Shown here: piece after piece, positions 1 through 6,545 of the stretch | How the letters are laid out: each line of letters starts with the position of its first letter | How positions within the stretch are numbered: position 1 is the stretch's first letter | Source of the DNA: Clostridiales bacterium UBA8153 | GTDB taxonomy: Bacteria > Bacillota > Sulfobacillia > UBA8153 | Reading direction: 5' to 3' | Assembly: GCA_003449495.1 (NCBI GenBank) | Contig: DMHJ01000072.1 | Location: forward strand, 1 to 6,902 | DNA length: 6,902 bases | The notes under the pieces: model-generated | Databases searched by the model: none | Told to the model about the DNA's origin: nothing | The model's input: the letters and a program-made list of their open reading frames with translations, nothing else | Made by a program: the position numbers and the translations under genes

Positions 1-703
1 ACGAGAATCCATACTCGGGAAAACGGCGATCCAAGGCGTCCATGAGCCGGTCCCGGGTGACCTTAGCCACCACCGAGGCCGCCGCAATGCTGGCAGAACG
101 CGCATCTCCTTGGATGAGGTTCCACTGGGGGACGGCTAGGGGCAGCTTGACCGCATCGATGAGGGCATGGTCGGGGGTAAGGCCCGTGCGGGACAGGGCG
201 GCACCCATGGCATAGACGGTGGCCTGCAGGACGTTGTGGCGGTCGATGTACCGGGGCCCTGCAGAGGCCACCCCCACCGCCAGCGCTTGTTGTTTGATCG
301 CCGCGCACACCCTTTCCCGTTGCCCCGAAGACAGGACCTTGGAGTCATCCAGTCCCGGCAGCATGGTACCCGGAGCCAGAATGACGGCGGCGGCCACCAC
401 CGGGCCGGCCAAGGGCCCCCGCCCGGCCTCATCGATCCCCACCACCAACCGGTAGCCCAGTCTCCACAGTCTGTGCTCAGGAGCGTAGATGTCCAGGAGC
501 CGGTGGTGTTCGGCTAAGGCAGCGTCCAGGCGCCGGCCCAGTTCCCGGGCGGCCTTGGCTACTCCCGGACGCGAGTCCGCCGCCAAGCACGCCACCACCC
601 GGCGCCAGACCGGGTCGGGTGGGCCGGTCTCACCGGCAGGCGGGAAGGACGCCAGCCGGCGCCGGAGCTCGTCAACGGGCAGGCTCCGGCAACCCCAGCT
701 CAT
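1..703 (-). CDS. rnhB: Ribonuclease HII, 3' end beyond window
   Basis: RNase HII cleaves the RNA strand of RNA:DNA hybrids and starts removal of misincorporated ribonucleotides in the cytoplasm. 234 residues are visible and the C-terminus lies beyond the left edge. The first ~85 residues are an Arg/Leu/Ala-rich extension like the N-terminal domain of Bacillus-type RnhB. The catalytic domain follows with GIDEAGRGPLAGPVV (89-103), LDDSK (118-122), ALID (180-183) and GDARSASIAAASVVAKVTRD (199-218). By family knowledge the metal-binding tetrad is Asp91, Glu92, Asp183 and Asp200, all present. The ATG at 703-701 overlaps the rbgA stop codon (ATGA) and follows AGGAGG (711-716) by 7 bp, so the start is well supported and translation is probably coupled to rbgA. 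About 20-30 C-terminal residues, including the usual KGY region, should be missing. Confidence 0.95.
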   Translation of the reverse strand, partial: MSWGCRSLPVDELRRRLASFPPAGETGPPDPVWRRVVACLAADSRPGVAKAARELGRRLDAALAEHHRLLDIYAPEHRLWRLGYRLVVGIDEAGRGPLAGPVVAAAVILAPGTMLPGLDDSKVLSSGQRERVCAAIKQQALAVGVASAGPRYIDRHNVLQATVYAMGAALSRTGLTPDHALIDAVKLPLAVPQWNLIQGDARSASIAAASVVAKVTRDRLMDALDRRFPEYGFS

Positions 704-1560
704 GGGCCCCCCTCCTGGGGCGGTGCCTCCAGGCTACACCGGCCCAACTGACCTGACGCCAGCTCCCGGATGAAGCCCAAGGCGGTAGCTTCCAGATCCA
801 CTTCTCCTCCGGGTAGGAGCCTTCCGCGGCGCCGGCCCAGTTCCCGTATGAACTCGATGGTCTGCCCCGGCTGGTAGGCTGCCCCGGCCCGACCGGCGAT
901 GGCTGCCGCCAGAGCCGGCCTGCCCTCGCTGAGAAACCAGCCGGCCAGCTCCAGCGCCTCTTCCTTGGCCGGGGTGAGCACGCCGATGACGGTCAACATT
1001 CGCCGCGCATCTGCATCGCCGGCCCGGGCCGGTAGCATGCCCGGCAGGTCCAGCAGCTCCAGTCCCTCGCCGCCCCGGAGCCATTGCTCGCCCCGGGTGA
1101 TACCAGGCTTAGCCCCGGTGCGGGCCAAAGCCCGCCGGGCCAACCGGTTGAGCAGCGACGATTTACCTACGTTGGGTACGCCCACTACCATAGCCCGCAA
1201 TGGTCTCTCCCGCAGCCCGCGCTGCTGCCACCCGGCAGCCAGGCCAGAGTGGAGCTCGGAGAGCCCGCGGCGCAGCTTAGGGATCCCCTCGCCGGTGATG
1301 GCGTCTACGGCAAAGGCCGGGCGCCCCCGGGCCGCATAATGCCGTAGCCACGCCCCAGTAGTGACCGGCTCGGCCAGGTCGGCATGGGTCATCACCGTGA
1401 ATGCCGGCCTGCGTGCCGCCAGGCTGGCGGCGGCCGGGCTACCGGTGGCGAGCGGCGCCCGGGCGTCGAGCACTTCCAGGATGACATCCACCAGTGGCCC
1501 CAGCTGCTGGGCTTTACGCTGGGCCCGGGCCATATGACCGGGTAACCCGCCCTTACCCAT
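700..1560 (-). CDS. rbgA: Ribosome biogenesis GTPase RbgA (YlqF) with altered G4 motif
   Basis: RbgA is a circularly permuted GTPase that acts late in 50S subunit assembly. This 286-residue protein matches the usual length (Bacillus ~282). Seen in order: LPGHMARA with the conserved His9; EVLDARAPL (29-37); the G4 position at 58-61, reading THAD instead of NKxD; a G5-like segment near 86-92; G1 GVPNVGKS (127-134); G2 with Thr155 in PGITRGEQW; G3 DLPG (171-174); and an Arg/Gly-rich C-terminal domain ending GRCSLEAP, as in the family's RNA-binding domain. The G4-G5-G1-G2-G3 order is diagnostic. The G4 change removes both residues that normally set guanine specificity, while G1 and G3 stay intact. 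The ATG at 1560 lies 5 bp after the lepB stop and has no clear Shine-Dalgarno, so it probably depends on coupling. RbgA identity is strong; its nucleotide preference is open. Confidence 0.93.
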   Translation of the reverse strand: MGKGGLPGHMARAQRKAQQLGPLVDVILEVLDARAPLATGSPAAASLAARRPAFTVMTHADLAEPVTTGAWLRHYAARGRPAFAVDAITGEGIPKLRRGLSELHSGLAAGWQQRGLRERPLRAMVVGVPNVGKSSLLNRLARRALARTGAKPGITRGEQWLRGGEGLELLDLPGMLPARAGDADARRMLTVIGVLTPAKEEALELAGWFLSEGRPALAAAIAGRAGAAYQPGQTIEFIRELGRRRGRLLPGGEVDLEATALGFIRELASGQLGRCSLEAPPQEGGP

Positions 1561-1565
1561 GGCAG

Positions 1566-2108
1566 CTAACCCGGCGGGGCGGTGGCTTGCCGCCTCGACA
1601 CATGGAAAATGAACCGCGCCCGGCCGGGCGGCCAGAACACGAAGAAGGCCCGGCCCCGGATCAGTTCCGCGGGTACCGGCCCAAACGCCCTCGAGTCATC
1701 GCTGTTGCCGCGGTTGTCGCCCAACACGAAAACCTCGCCTTCGGGCACCAGCAACGGCGGAAAGTTGGCCATGCCCCACCGCATCAGGTCCGGCTCGAAC
1801 ACGGCCCGGCCGTCCACGTAGACGCGCCCGCGGTCGATCTCAATGGTTTCGCCAGCTACTGCCACCACGCGCTTGATGTAATCCCGGCCGGGGGCCCGGG
1901 GATCCCGAAATACGATGATCTCGCCCGGCCGGGGTAGCCGCACCCGGTAAGACAGCTTATCCACCAGCAGACGCTCGCCGCCAAACAAGGTGCGTTCCAT
2001 GGAACTACCCTGCACCACAAAGGATTCCATGACGAATCCCCGGATGAGCAAGGCGATGACCAGCGCCAGCAGTATAGTTTCCAGGATCTCCCGTAGCGCC
2101 CTTTTCAC
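1566..2108 (-). CDS. lepB: Type I signal peptidase
   Basis: A membrane-anchored serine protease that removes signal peptides from secreted proteins after Sec export. At 180 residues it has the short Gram-positive (SipS/P-type) size. One hydrophobic N-terminal anchor spans about residues 9-27. Box B follows as GSSMERTL with the predicted nucleophile Ser36. The general-base Lys79 sits in YIKRVVAVAGE (77-87), and box E is GDNRGNSDDSR (130-140). The box B proline of the usual SMxPTL is Arg39 here, which is uncommon. The start is GTG at 2108 with AAGGTGA about 7 bp upstream, 35 bp after rplS. It precedes rbgA by 5 bp. Its place in the operon that carries ffh links both ends of the export route: targeting and signal cleavage. 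Confidence 0.95.
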   Translation of the reverse strand: MKRALREILETILLALVIALLIRGFVMESFVVQGSSMERTLFGGERLLVDKLSYRVRLPRPGEIIVFRDPRAPGRDYIKRVVAVAGETIEIDRGRVYVDGRAVFEPDLMRWGMANFPPLLVPEGEVFVLGDNRGNSDDSRAFGPVPAELIRGRAFFVFWPPGRARFIFHVSRRQATAPPG

Positions 2109-2143
2109 TGGCTCTCACCTTCGTCTGGCCAACCCGGCCCAGG

Positions 2144-2494
2144 TTACTTGACCCGCGCCCTTTCCCGGATGCGGGCCGCCCGGCCGCGCAGCTGGGCCAG
2201 ATAGTAGAGCTTCGCCCGCCGCACCCGGCCCCGCCGGAGCACCTCGATCTTGTCTACGTTGGGGGAATGTAATGGGAACGTGCGCTCTACCCCCACCCCG
2301 TAGGCCACCCTTCTCACGGTAAAAGTCTCATTGGAGCTCTGGCCGCGACGGGCGATCACCACTCCCTCAAAGGCCTGGATGCGCCGGCGGCCTCCTTCCA
2401 CCACCTTGACGTGGACGCGCACGCTGTCACCCGCCTGGAACTCGGGCAGGCCGGTCTTCAGCTGCTCGCCCTCAACCAGCTTGACTAGATCCAC
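2144..2494 (-). CDS. rplS: 50S ribosomal protein L19
   Basis: L19 is a structural protein of the large subunit near the interface with 30S. The 116-residue product is the usual size (~115). Recognisable blocks are the [19 protein letters not shown] region, [10 protein letters not shown], then [22 protein letters not shown] and the basic end [20 protein letters not shown], all hallmark L19 sequence. The GTG at 2494 is preceded by a near-perfect AAGGAGGT (2502-2509) at 7 bp, the strongest ribosome binding site in the operon, as expected for a highly expressed ribosomal protein. That site overlaps the first base of the trmD stop, so the trmD-rplS pair is tightly packed (14 bp between genes). Confidence 0.97.
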   Translation of the reverse strand: MDLVKLVEGEQLKTGLPEFQAGDSVRVHVKVVEGGRRRIQAFEGVVIARRGQSSNETFTVRRVAYGVGVERTFPLHSPNVDKIEVLRRGRVRRAKLYYLAQLRGRAARIRERARVK

Positions 2495-2508
2495 CCCGCC
2501 AACCTCCT

Positions 2509-3255
2509 TCAGCCGCCCACTGGCGGCACCTCTCGTTCGATCTCCTCCAGAAGCAGACGGTCTTCATACGTCAACACGGTCCGGGCCAACATATCGGGTC
2601 TTCGCAGCCCGGTGCGCCTCAGAGCTTCCTTCCTGCGCCAGCGTCGTACTGCCTCGTGATCCCCGCCCAGCAGCACCGCTGGCACCCGCATACCCCGAAA
2701 GTCGGCAGGCCGCGTGTACTGGGGCCCTTCCAGCAGGCCGTGGGCAAAAGACTCCTCACGGATGGAATCAGCATGCCCCAGCACTCCCGGCACCAACCTG
2801 GCGATGGAGTCCACCATGGCCATGGCCGGGATCTCACCGCCCGTCAGCACGAAATCCCCCAGGGAAAGCTCCAGGTCCACCCAAGCGCGGACGCGCTCGT
2901 CAACGCCCTCGTAGTGACCGCACAGAAACACCAGCCCCGGCTCGCCCGCCAGCTCCTTGGCCACCTGGTGACCGTAGGGGCGCCCTTGGGCGCACGGCAG
3001 GACGGTCAGCGGACGCTGCCCAAACTGCCCCGCCGCCCACTCCAGTGCCTCCACCAGCGGGCCGGCCTTGAGCACCATACCCGCCCCGCCGCCGTAGGGG
3101 TAGTCATCGACGGTGCGATGGGCATCATGGGCAAACTGCCTTAGATCCACCACACTGATGGCCAGTTTTCCCTGGGCCTGGGCCCGCCCGAGGATGCTCT
3201 CGCCAAAAGGTCCGGCAAACATGGCCGGGAACAACGTGAGCACCACGATCTTCAC
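2509..3255 (-). CDS. trmD: tRNA (guanine-N1)-methyltransferase TrmD
   Basis: TrmD methylates G37 at N1, next to the anticodon, using S-adenosylmethionine; this prevents +1 frameshifting. The 248-residue protein is a SPOUT (trefoil-knot) enzyme. Visible motifs are [10 protein letters not shown] (1-10), [12 protein letters not shown] (50-61), [12 protein letters not shown] (111-122), [16 protein letters not shown] (130-145) and [15 protein letters not shown] (from 169). In the segment before the knot, LPCAQGR stands where SPQG is usual. The residue aligned with the proposed catalytic Asp169 of E. coli (EDSF) appears to be Glu168 (EESF), but I am unsure how often this occurs in Clostridia. The GTG at 3255 was chosen over an in-frame ATG at 3282 because GGAGG (3261-3265) sits 5 bp before it and [10 protein letters not shown] is the family N-terminus. 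The rimM stop ends 1 bp upstream. Confidence 0.96.
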   Translation of the reverse strand: MKIVVLTLFPAMFAGPFGESILGRAQAQGKLAISVVDLRQFAHDAHRTVDDYPYGGGAGMVLKAGPLVEALEWAAGQFGQRPLTVLPCAQGRPYGHQVAKELAGEPGLVFLCGHYEGVDERVRAWVDLELSLGDFVLTGGEIPAMAMVDSIARLVPGVLGHADSIREESFAHGLLEGPQYTRPADFRGMRVPAVLLGGDHEAVRRWRRKEALRRTGLRRPDMLARTVLTYEDRLLLEEIEREVPPVGG

Positions 3256-3256
3256 G

Positions 3257-3784
3257 CTATCCTCCGCCGGCGCCCGGCTCATCCGCTCCGTCTTCCATGC
3301 CGGGCAGTAGCTTCACCGTCATCTGCCCCTGGTCCAAGTCGATAGCTACCACCACTTGGCGCGTGGCCGGCACCAGCAGCTCGCCGCCGCCCGGCTTCTC
3401 CACTACGTACACGTCGTGGGCCGGCCGGCTCAGCACTTCTTTGACCACGCCCAGCTCCCGTCCCCCGGTGCTCAGGGCTCTCAGTCCCACGATCTGCCAC
3501 AGGTAGTAGTGGCCTGCGGGCAGTGGCACCAGCCGGTCAGGCGGCAGCTCCAGCCGCCTGCCGCGCAAGCCGGCGGCCTCCGCCTCATCCTTGATCCCGG
3601 CCAGCTTCAGCAGAAAGAACTTGCCGTGCCTGCGCACTCGCTGCACTGCTCTAGCTGCGGCCTCGCCGCTGAGATATACTGAAGTGAGCTCGAAGAACCG
3701 GTCGGGAAAGTCCGTCACCGGCAGTACCCGCACTTCGCCGTCTTCTCCGTGAGCCTGGCAGATCTCGCCGATGACTACTCGCAC
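3257..3784 (-). CDS. rimM: Ribosome maturation factor RimM
   Basis: RimM binds S19 and helps mature the 30S head, including processing of 16S rRNA. The 175-residue product equals the Bacillus length (~174). The N-terminal barrel begins VIGEICQAHGEDGEVRV (from residue 4) and TDFPDRF (24-30), where the family usually has HGIKG or HGLRG. The C-terminal PRC-barrel begins HYYLWQIVGL (92-101) and continues through LGVVKEVL and DVYVVEK to LLVPATRQVVVAIDL. The start is GTG at 3784, overlapping the end of ylqD by 10 bp. An in-frame ATG at 3862 would add 26 residues unlike RimM and extend deep into ylqD. No strong Shine-Dalgarno is present, so coupling with ylqD is likely. It sits next to trmD, the classic rpsP-rimM-trmD-rplS arrangement. 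Confidence 0.93.
   Translation of the reverse strand: MRVVIGEICQAHGEDGEVRVLPVTDFPDRFFELTSVYLSGEAAARAVQRVRRHGKFFLLKLAGIKDEAEAAGLRGRRLELPPDRLVPLPAGHYYLWQIVGLRALSTGGRELGVVKEVLSRPAHDVYVVEKPGGGELLVPATRQVVVAIDLDQGQMTVKLLPGMEDGADEPGAGGG
3261..3265 (-). promoter_or_regulatory. Ribosome binding site deciding the trmD start
   Basis: GGAGG sits 5 bp before the GTG at 3255, within the last codons of rimM. It supports this start over the in-frame ATG at 3282, which would add nine residues unlike TrmD. Confidence 0.75.
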
Positions 3785-4194
3785 CGCTCGGTCCCGCCCG
3801 CCGTGACGGCTACCACCACACCATCTTTGACTACGATCTCGGTGTTCACCACCTGCTCCCAACGATCGCCCGGTCTGACCGCCACCAATCCTTCGGTGTT
3901 ACCCTGCACTACCAGGTCTCCCGGCTGCAGGCGAGCCACCTGCTTCAACCTCTCGAGTAGCTGGGAACGCAATTCCTGCCTCTTGCCCCGGTCTTCCTCT
4001 AGCTTTTCGGCCAGAGCCGCCAGCTCCGCCGACGGAGTCTTCTCGCCCTCGGCCAGCACTCGCTTGAGCTGGAAGCTGAGTTTTTCCAGCTCGGAGTCCA
4101 CCCGGCGCAACGTTTCCTGGGCCTCGGCGGCCAGCCGCCGGCGCCATTCCTCCGTCACCACTGCCTTGACGGTCACCGATGTCCTGATGAGCAC
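3775..4194 (-). CDS. ylqD: YlqD family protein, function unknown
   Basis: A 139-residue member of the YlqD family, conserved in Bacillota at this operon position and without an established function. Three parts are visible. A short N-terminal strand region contains SVTVKAVVTEEW (6-17). A long charged helix of about residues 20-88, rich in Glu, Leu, Arg and Lys with heptad-like leucines, is probably a coiled coil. A C-terminal beta-rich part contains GDLVVQGNTEGLVAV and EIVVKDGVVVAV. There is no signal peptide or membrane segment, so it should be cytoplasmic. The GTG at 4194 is preferred: GGTGA lies about 6 bp upstream. A TTG one codon earlier (4197) is an alternative, with AAGGTGA 10 bp upstream. 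Its stop lies inside rimM. Position between khpA and rimM suggests a role tied to ribosome or RNA biology, which is inference only. Confidence 0.87.
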   Translation of the reverse strand: MLIRTSVTVKAVVTEEWRRRLAAEAQETLRRVDSELEKLSFQLKRVLAEGEKTPSAELAALAEKLEEDRGKRQELRSQLLERLKQVARLQPGDLVVQGNTEGLVAVRPGDRWEQVVNTEIVVKDGVVVAVTAGGTERCE

Positions 4195-4221
4195 CAAGCT
4201 TCACCACTCACCTTGCCGCCC

Positions 4222-4449
4222 TTACACCACTTCTACCCTAACCTGGACCCCGTCCTTCAGGGCCGCTGCTCTCACTACTTGGCGGACGGCCCGGATGGTT
4301 CGTCCTTGCCGGCCGATGAGCCTGCCCACATCGCCCGGAGCCACGCGCACCTCGTACCGGAAGAATCCTACGTCCGCGTGCTCTTGGACGTCTACGGCCT
4401 CGACCTCGTCCACCAGGGATCTAACCAGCAACTCTACGAGGGCGCGCAC
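4222..4449 (-). CDS. khpA: KhpA (YlqC) KH-domain RNA-binding protein
   Basis: A 75-residue protein made of little more than one KH domain. In Gram-positive bacteria KhpA pairs with KhpB (Jag/EloR) and binds many RNAs, with links to cell elongation and division. The opening [19 protein letters not shown] and the [17 protein letters not shown] block (34-50) match the family. The GxxG loop is G46-R-Q-G49, flanked by Ile45 and Arg50. The rest, [24 protein letters not shown], forms the closing helix and strand. The start is GTG at 4449 inside the end of rpsP (16 bp overlap), with GGGGAG about 7 bp upstream, also within rpsP. This implies that its translation follows that of S16. Confidence 0.93.
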   Translation of the reverse strand: MRALVELLVRSLVDEVEAVDVQEHADVGFFRYEVRVAPGDVGRLIGRQGRTIRAVRQVVRAAALKDGVQVRVEVV

Positions 4450-4742
4450 GACTGGTCTCCCCCCGACCGCCGCTGCCCTTGCCTGAGCTCTTGGTACTTG
4501 CGGATGACACCCGCCTTGGTTAGCAGGGCTTTCACGGTTTCCGAAGGCTGGGCTCCCTTACCCAGCCACTCCAGCACCTTGTCTTCTTCCACCTTGAACA
4601 CCGTCGGGTTAGCCGTAGGATCGTAATACCCGACTTCGGCGATGAATCGCCCGTCACGGGGCGAGCGCGCATCGGCCACCACCAACCGGTAGAATGGCTG
4701 CCTCTTGGCTCCCATGCGCTTGAGCCTGATTCGTACGGCCAC
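4434..4742 (-). CDS. rpsP: 30S ribosomal protein S16
   Basis: S16 is an early-binding assembly protein of the 30S body. The 102-residue product opens [21 protein letters not shown], continues with [20 protein letters not shown], and holds the usual [19 protein letters not shown] helix. The last ~20 residues form a Gln/Arg/Gly/Ser-rich tail beyond the typical core (Bacillus S16 is ~90 residues); part of this tail is encoded in the overlap with khpA. The GTG at 4742 is chosen because AAAGGGGA (4749-4756) is 6 bp away and the product starts exactly like other S16 proteins. A GTG two codons upstream (4748) touches the Shine-Dalgarno, and an ATG at 4796 would read back into ffh. It follows ffh by 19 bp. 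Confidence 0.97.
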   Translation of the reverse strand: MAVRIRLKRMGAKRQPFYRLVVADARSPRDGRFIAEVGYYDPTANPTVFKVEEDKVLEWLGKGAQPSETVKALLTKAGVIRKYQELRQGQRRSGGDQSCAPS

Positions 4743-4748
4743 GGACAC

Positions 4749-4756
4749 TCCCCTTT
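4749..4756 (-). promoter_or_regulatory. Ribosome binding site deciding the rpsP start
   Basis: AAAGGGGA lies 6 bp before the GTG at 4742 and directly abuts the GTG at 4748. The spacing rules out the upstream GTG and gives the standard S16 N-terminus. Confidence 0.7.
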
Positions 4757-4761
4757 CTCTG

Positions 4762-6096
4762 TCAACGCCGCGGTAACCGGCCGCCCCGGCGGGCATCCCG
4801 CTCCAGGTGGGCCATGTGCTTCAGCATCTTCTTAGCCTCATCGAACTGCTTCAACAGCCGGTTCACATCCTGGACCCGGGTGCCGCTGCCCAGAGCGATG
4901 CGCCGCCGCCGCCGGCCCTCGATGACGTGGGGGTTAAGGCGCTCCTCCCGGGTCATGGAGTTGATGATGGCCTCCGCCCGCTTAAGATCTCGCTGGCTGT
5001 CGCCAAGATCCACCTTCCCGCGCATGCGCTCCATCCCCGGGATCATATCCAACAGCTGGTCCAAGGGGCCCATCTTCTTCAGCTGCTTCATCTGGTCGAG
5101 GAAGTCCTCCAGGGTGAAGTCGAGCTTGCGCAGCTTCTGCTCCAGCTTGCGGGCCTGCTCCGCATCATAAGCCGCTTCCGCTTTCTCGATGAGCGTCAAC
5201 ATATCGCCCATACCCAAGATGCGCGAGGCCAGGCGATCGGGATGGAACACTTCAAACATGTCCAGCTTCTCTCCGGTGCCCGCGAACTTCACCGGCGCCC
5301 CGGTGGCCGACCGCACCGACAGAGCCGCTCCGCCCCGGGTGTCGCTGTCCAGCTTGGTGAGGATCACCCCGGTGATGCCCAGCCGGCGGTGAAACTCCGC
5401 CGCCACGCTCACGGCCTCTTGGCCGGTCATGGCATCGGCCACCAGCAGGATCTCCACCGGTCTGGTCGCCGCCTTGATCTCCTCTAGCTCCTGCATGAGC
5501 TCATCATCCACGTGCAGGCGGCCGCCGGTGTCCAGCACCACCGGGTCCCGGGCCTCATTGCGGGCGGAAGCAAGAGCCGCCCGGGCTAAGGGTACGGCAC
5601 CCACCCGGTCTCCCTGGGTAAAGACGGGCACACCCACACGCTCGCCCAAGACCTGCAGCTGCTGGATGGCGGCGGGCCGGCGAGTGTCGGCGGCGACCAG
5701 CAACGGATGCCGGCCCTGGCTTTTCAGGTGCAGGGCCAGCTTGCCGGCCACCGTGGTCTTGCCCGCTCCCTGGAGCCCCACCAGCATGATAACGGAAGGT
5801 CCGGCGGGGGCCAGCTGCAGCCGCGGTACCTCCGTGCCCAGGAGCGCCGTGAGTTCCTCCTTGACGATCTTGATGACGTGCTGGGCCGGAGAGAGCGACT
5901 GCAGCACATCGATGCCCACGGAGCGCTCCCGCACCCGGGAGGTGAACTCCTTGACCACGGACAGGCTCACGTCGGCCTCGAGCAAGGCCATCCTTACCTC
6001 GCGCATGGCCGCGGCCACATCGGCTTCGGTGAGCTTGCCGCGCCCGCGCAGCCGGCGCATGGTCTCCTGCAGGCGCTGGCTCAGGGTGGCGAACAC
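4762..6096 (-). CDS. ffh: Signal recognition particle protein Ffh
   Basis: Ffh binds the SRP RNA and signal sequences of nascent membrane or secreted proteins and delivers them to FtsY at the membrane. All 444 residues are present. The helical N domain covers about 1-95. The GTPase domain has P-loop GLQGAGKTT (107-115), DTRRPAA (137-143), DTGGR (189-193; normally DTAGR), TKLD (247-250) followed by Ser251 where Gly is usual (KLDGD), and GTGEKLD (273-279). The methionine-rich M domain (~300-435) carries [16 protein letters not shown] and the RNA-binding [12 protein letters not shown] (394-405). The start is GTG at 6096, 10 bp after GAGGAGGT (6107-6114), which overlaps the ylxM stop. The ylxM-ffh pair is standard in Bacillota. 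The altered residues keep the DxxG and TKxD patterns, so activity is expected. Confidence 0.97.
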   Translation of the reverse strand: MFATLSQRLQETMRRLRGRGKLTEADVAAAMREVRMALLEADVSLSVVKEFTSRVRERSVGIDVLQSLSPAQHVIKIVKEELTALLGTEVPRLQLAPAGPSVIMLVGLQGAGKTTVAGKLALHLKSQGRHPLLVAADTRRPAAIQQLQVLGERVGVPVFTQGDRVGAVPLARAALASARNEARDPVVLDTGGRLHVDDELMQELEEIKAATRPVEILLVADAMTGQEAVSVAAEFHRRLGITGVILTKLDSDTRGGAALSVRSATGAPVKFAGTGEKLDMFEVFHPDRLASRILGMGDMLTLIEKAEAAYDAEQARKLEQKLRKLDFTLEDFLDQMKQLKKMGPLDQLLDMIPGMERMRGKVDLGDSQRDLKRAEAIINSMTREERLNPHVIEGRRRRRIALGSGTRVQDVNRLLKQFDEAKKMLKHMAHLERDARRGGRLPRR

Positions 6097-6112
6097 CCGC
6101 TACACAACCTCC

Positions 6113-6439
6113 TCAGCTGTAGAGTTTCCTCACCAGGGCCATGGCCTTGTGCTTCTTCTCGCCGTCACAGGAGGCCAGCAATGCCTCTAGCTCTGCGGCC
6201 ACCTGTCGCCTTTCGCCGTAGGCTTTGAGTAGCCCCAGCCGGGCTTCATAGTCCTCCAGGACTTTTTCCGCACGCTTGAGGGTACTGTGTACGGCGGTGC
6301 GGGTCACCCCGCGCAGCTGTGCGATCTCCCTCAAGGATAGGTCGTGATCGTAGTAGAGGGTGATCACGTCGCGCTGCCCATCCGTAAGCAGGGCATGGTA
6401 GAGCTCGCACAGCAAGCTTACGGTCATCCGGTACTCCAT
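6113..6439 (-). CDS. ylxM: YlxM, HTH protein associated with SRP genes
   Basis: A 108-residue protein of the YlxM (UPF0122) family, encoded just before ffh in most Bacillota. In streptococci it is reported to act with the SRP. The fold resembles the region 4 helix-turn-helix of sigma factors: LLTDGQRDVITLYYDHDLSL (17-36), then REIAQLRGVTRTAVHSTLKRAEK (37-59), followed by a charged helical tail. The family's SRQAV recognition motif reads TRTAV here. The ATG at 6439 has only a weak GC-rich Shine-Dalgarno. An ATG four codons on (6427) has GGAG 6 bp upstream and may be the true start. This is the first gene after the promoter at 6485-6514. It ends 16 bp before ffh, with the ffh ribosome binding site overlapping its stop. 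Confidence 0.92.
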   Translation of the reverse strand: MEYRMTVSLLCELYHALLTDGQRDVITLYYDHDLSLREIAQLRGVTRTAVHSTLKRAEKVLEDYEARLGLLKAYGERRQVAAELEALLASCDGEKKHKAMALVRKLYS

Positions 6440-6484
6440 GGCACCGCCCCGCGGGAGTGTTAACCATCTGTACTGAACACCTCC

Positions 6485-6514
6485 ATTCTACCCCCCCGCC
6501 GGCCGCAGTGTCAA
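6485..6514 (-). promoter_or_regulatory. Sigma-A type promoter for the ylxM-ffh operon
   Basis: On the minus strand there is a perfect -35 TTGACA (6514-6509), an 18-bp spacer and a -10 TAGAAT (6490-6485) differing from TATAAT at one position. Transcription should begin near 6478, giving a leader of about 40 nt before the ylxM ATG. It points at the first gene of the operon and lies in the only long non-coding stretch. The spacer contains a run of seven G residues (6491-6497) next to the -10 box. Confidence 0.82.
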
Positions 6515-6515
6515 G

Positions 6516-6528
6516 GCAAGGGCCTTGC
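6516..6528. promoter_or_regulatory. 13-bp dyad next to the -35 box
   Basis: GCAAGG and CCTTGC form a perfect inverted repeat around one central base, 1 bp upstream of the -35 hexamer. With a one-base centre it cannot make an RNA hairpin, so if functional it would be a protein-binding site. It could also be chance in GC-rich DNA; no regulator gene is visible in the window. Confidence 0.3.
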
Positions 6529-6545
6529 GAGGCATCTGCACTGTA

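Noticed and set aside
2744..2755. Loss of the TrmD catalytic Asp (EESF instead of EDSF).
   Set aside because: It is a conservative Asp-to-Glu change at a position I align by eye only, and I believe EESF occurs in some clostridial TrmD proteins, so I do not count it as a defect.
2331..3071. Plus-strand open frame of 246 codons opposite rplS and trmD.
   Set aside because: Low-complexity Pro/Arg/Ser/Ala translation, fully antisense to genes with clear family motifs.
3785..3862. Upstream ATG start for rimM adding 26 residues.
   Set aside because: The extra residues do not resemble RimM, and the start would lie far inside ylqD; the GTG at 3784 gives the family N-terminus.
3749..4486. Plus-strand open frame of 245 codons opposite rimM, ylqD and khpA.
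   Set aside because: Thr/Ser-rich shadow of three well-supported minus-strand genes.
5429..6190. Plus-strand open frame of 253 codons opposite ffh.
   Set aside because: Ser/Arg/Ala-rich shadow lacking any domain; ffh on the other strand is unmistakable.
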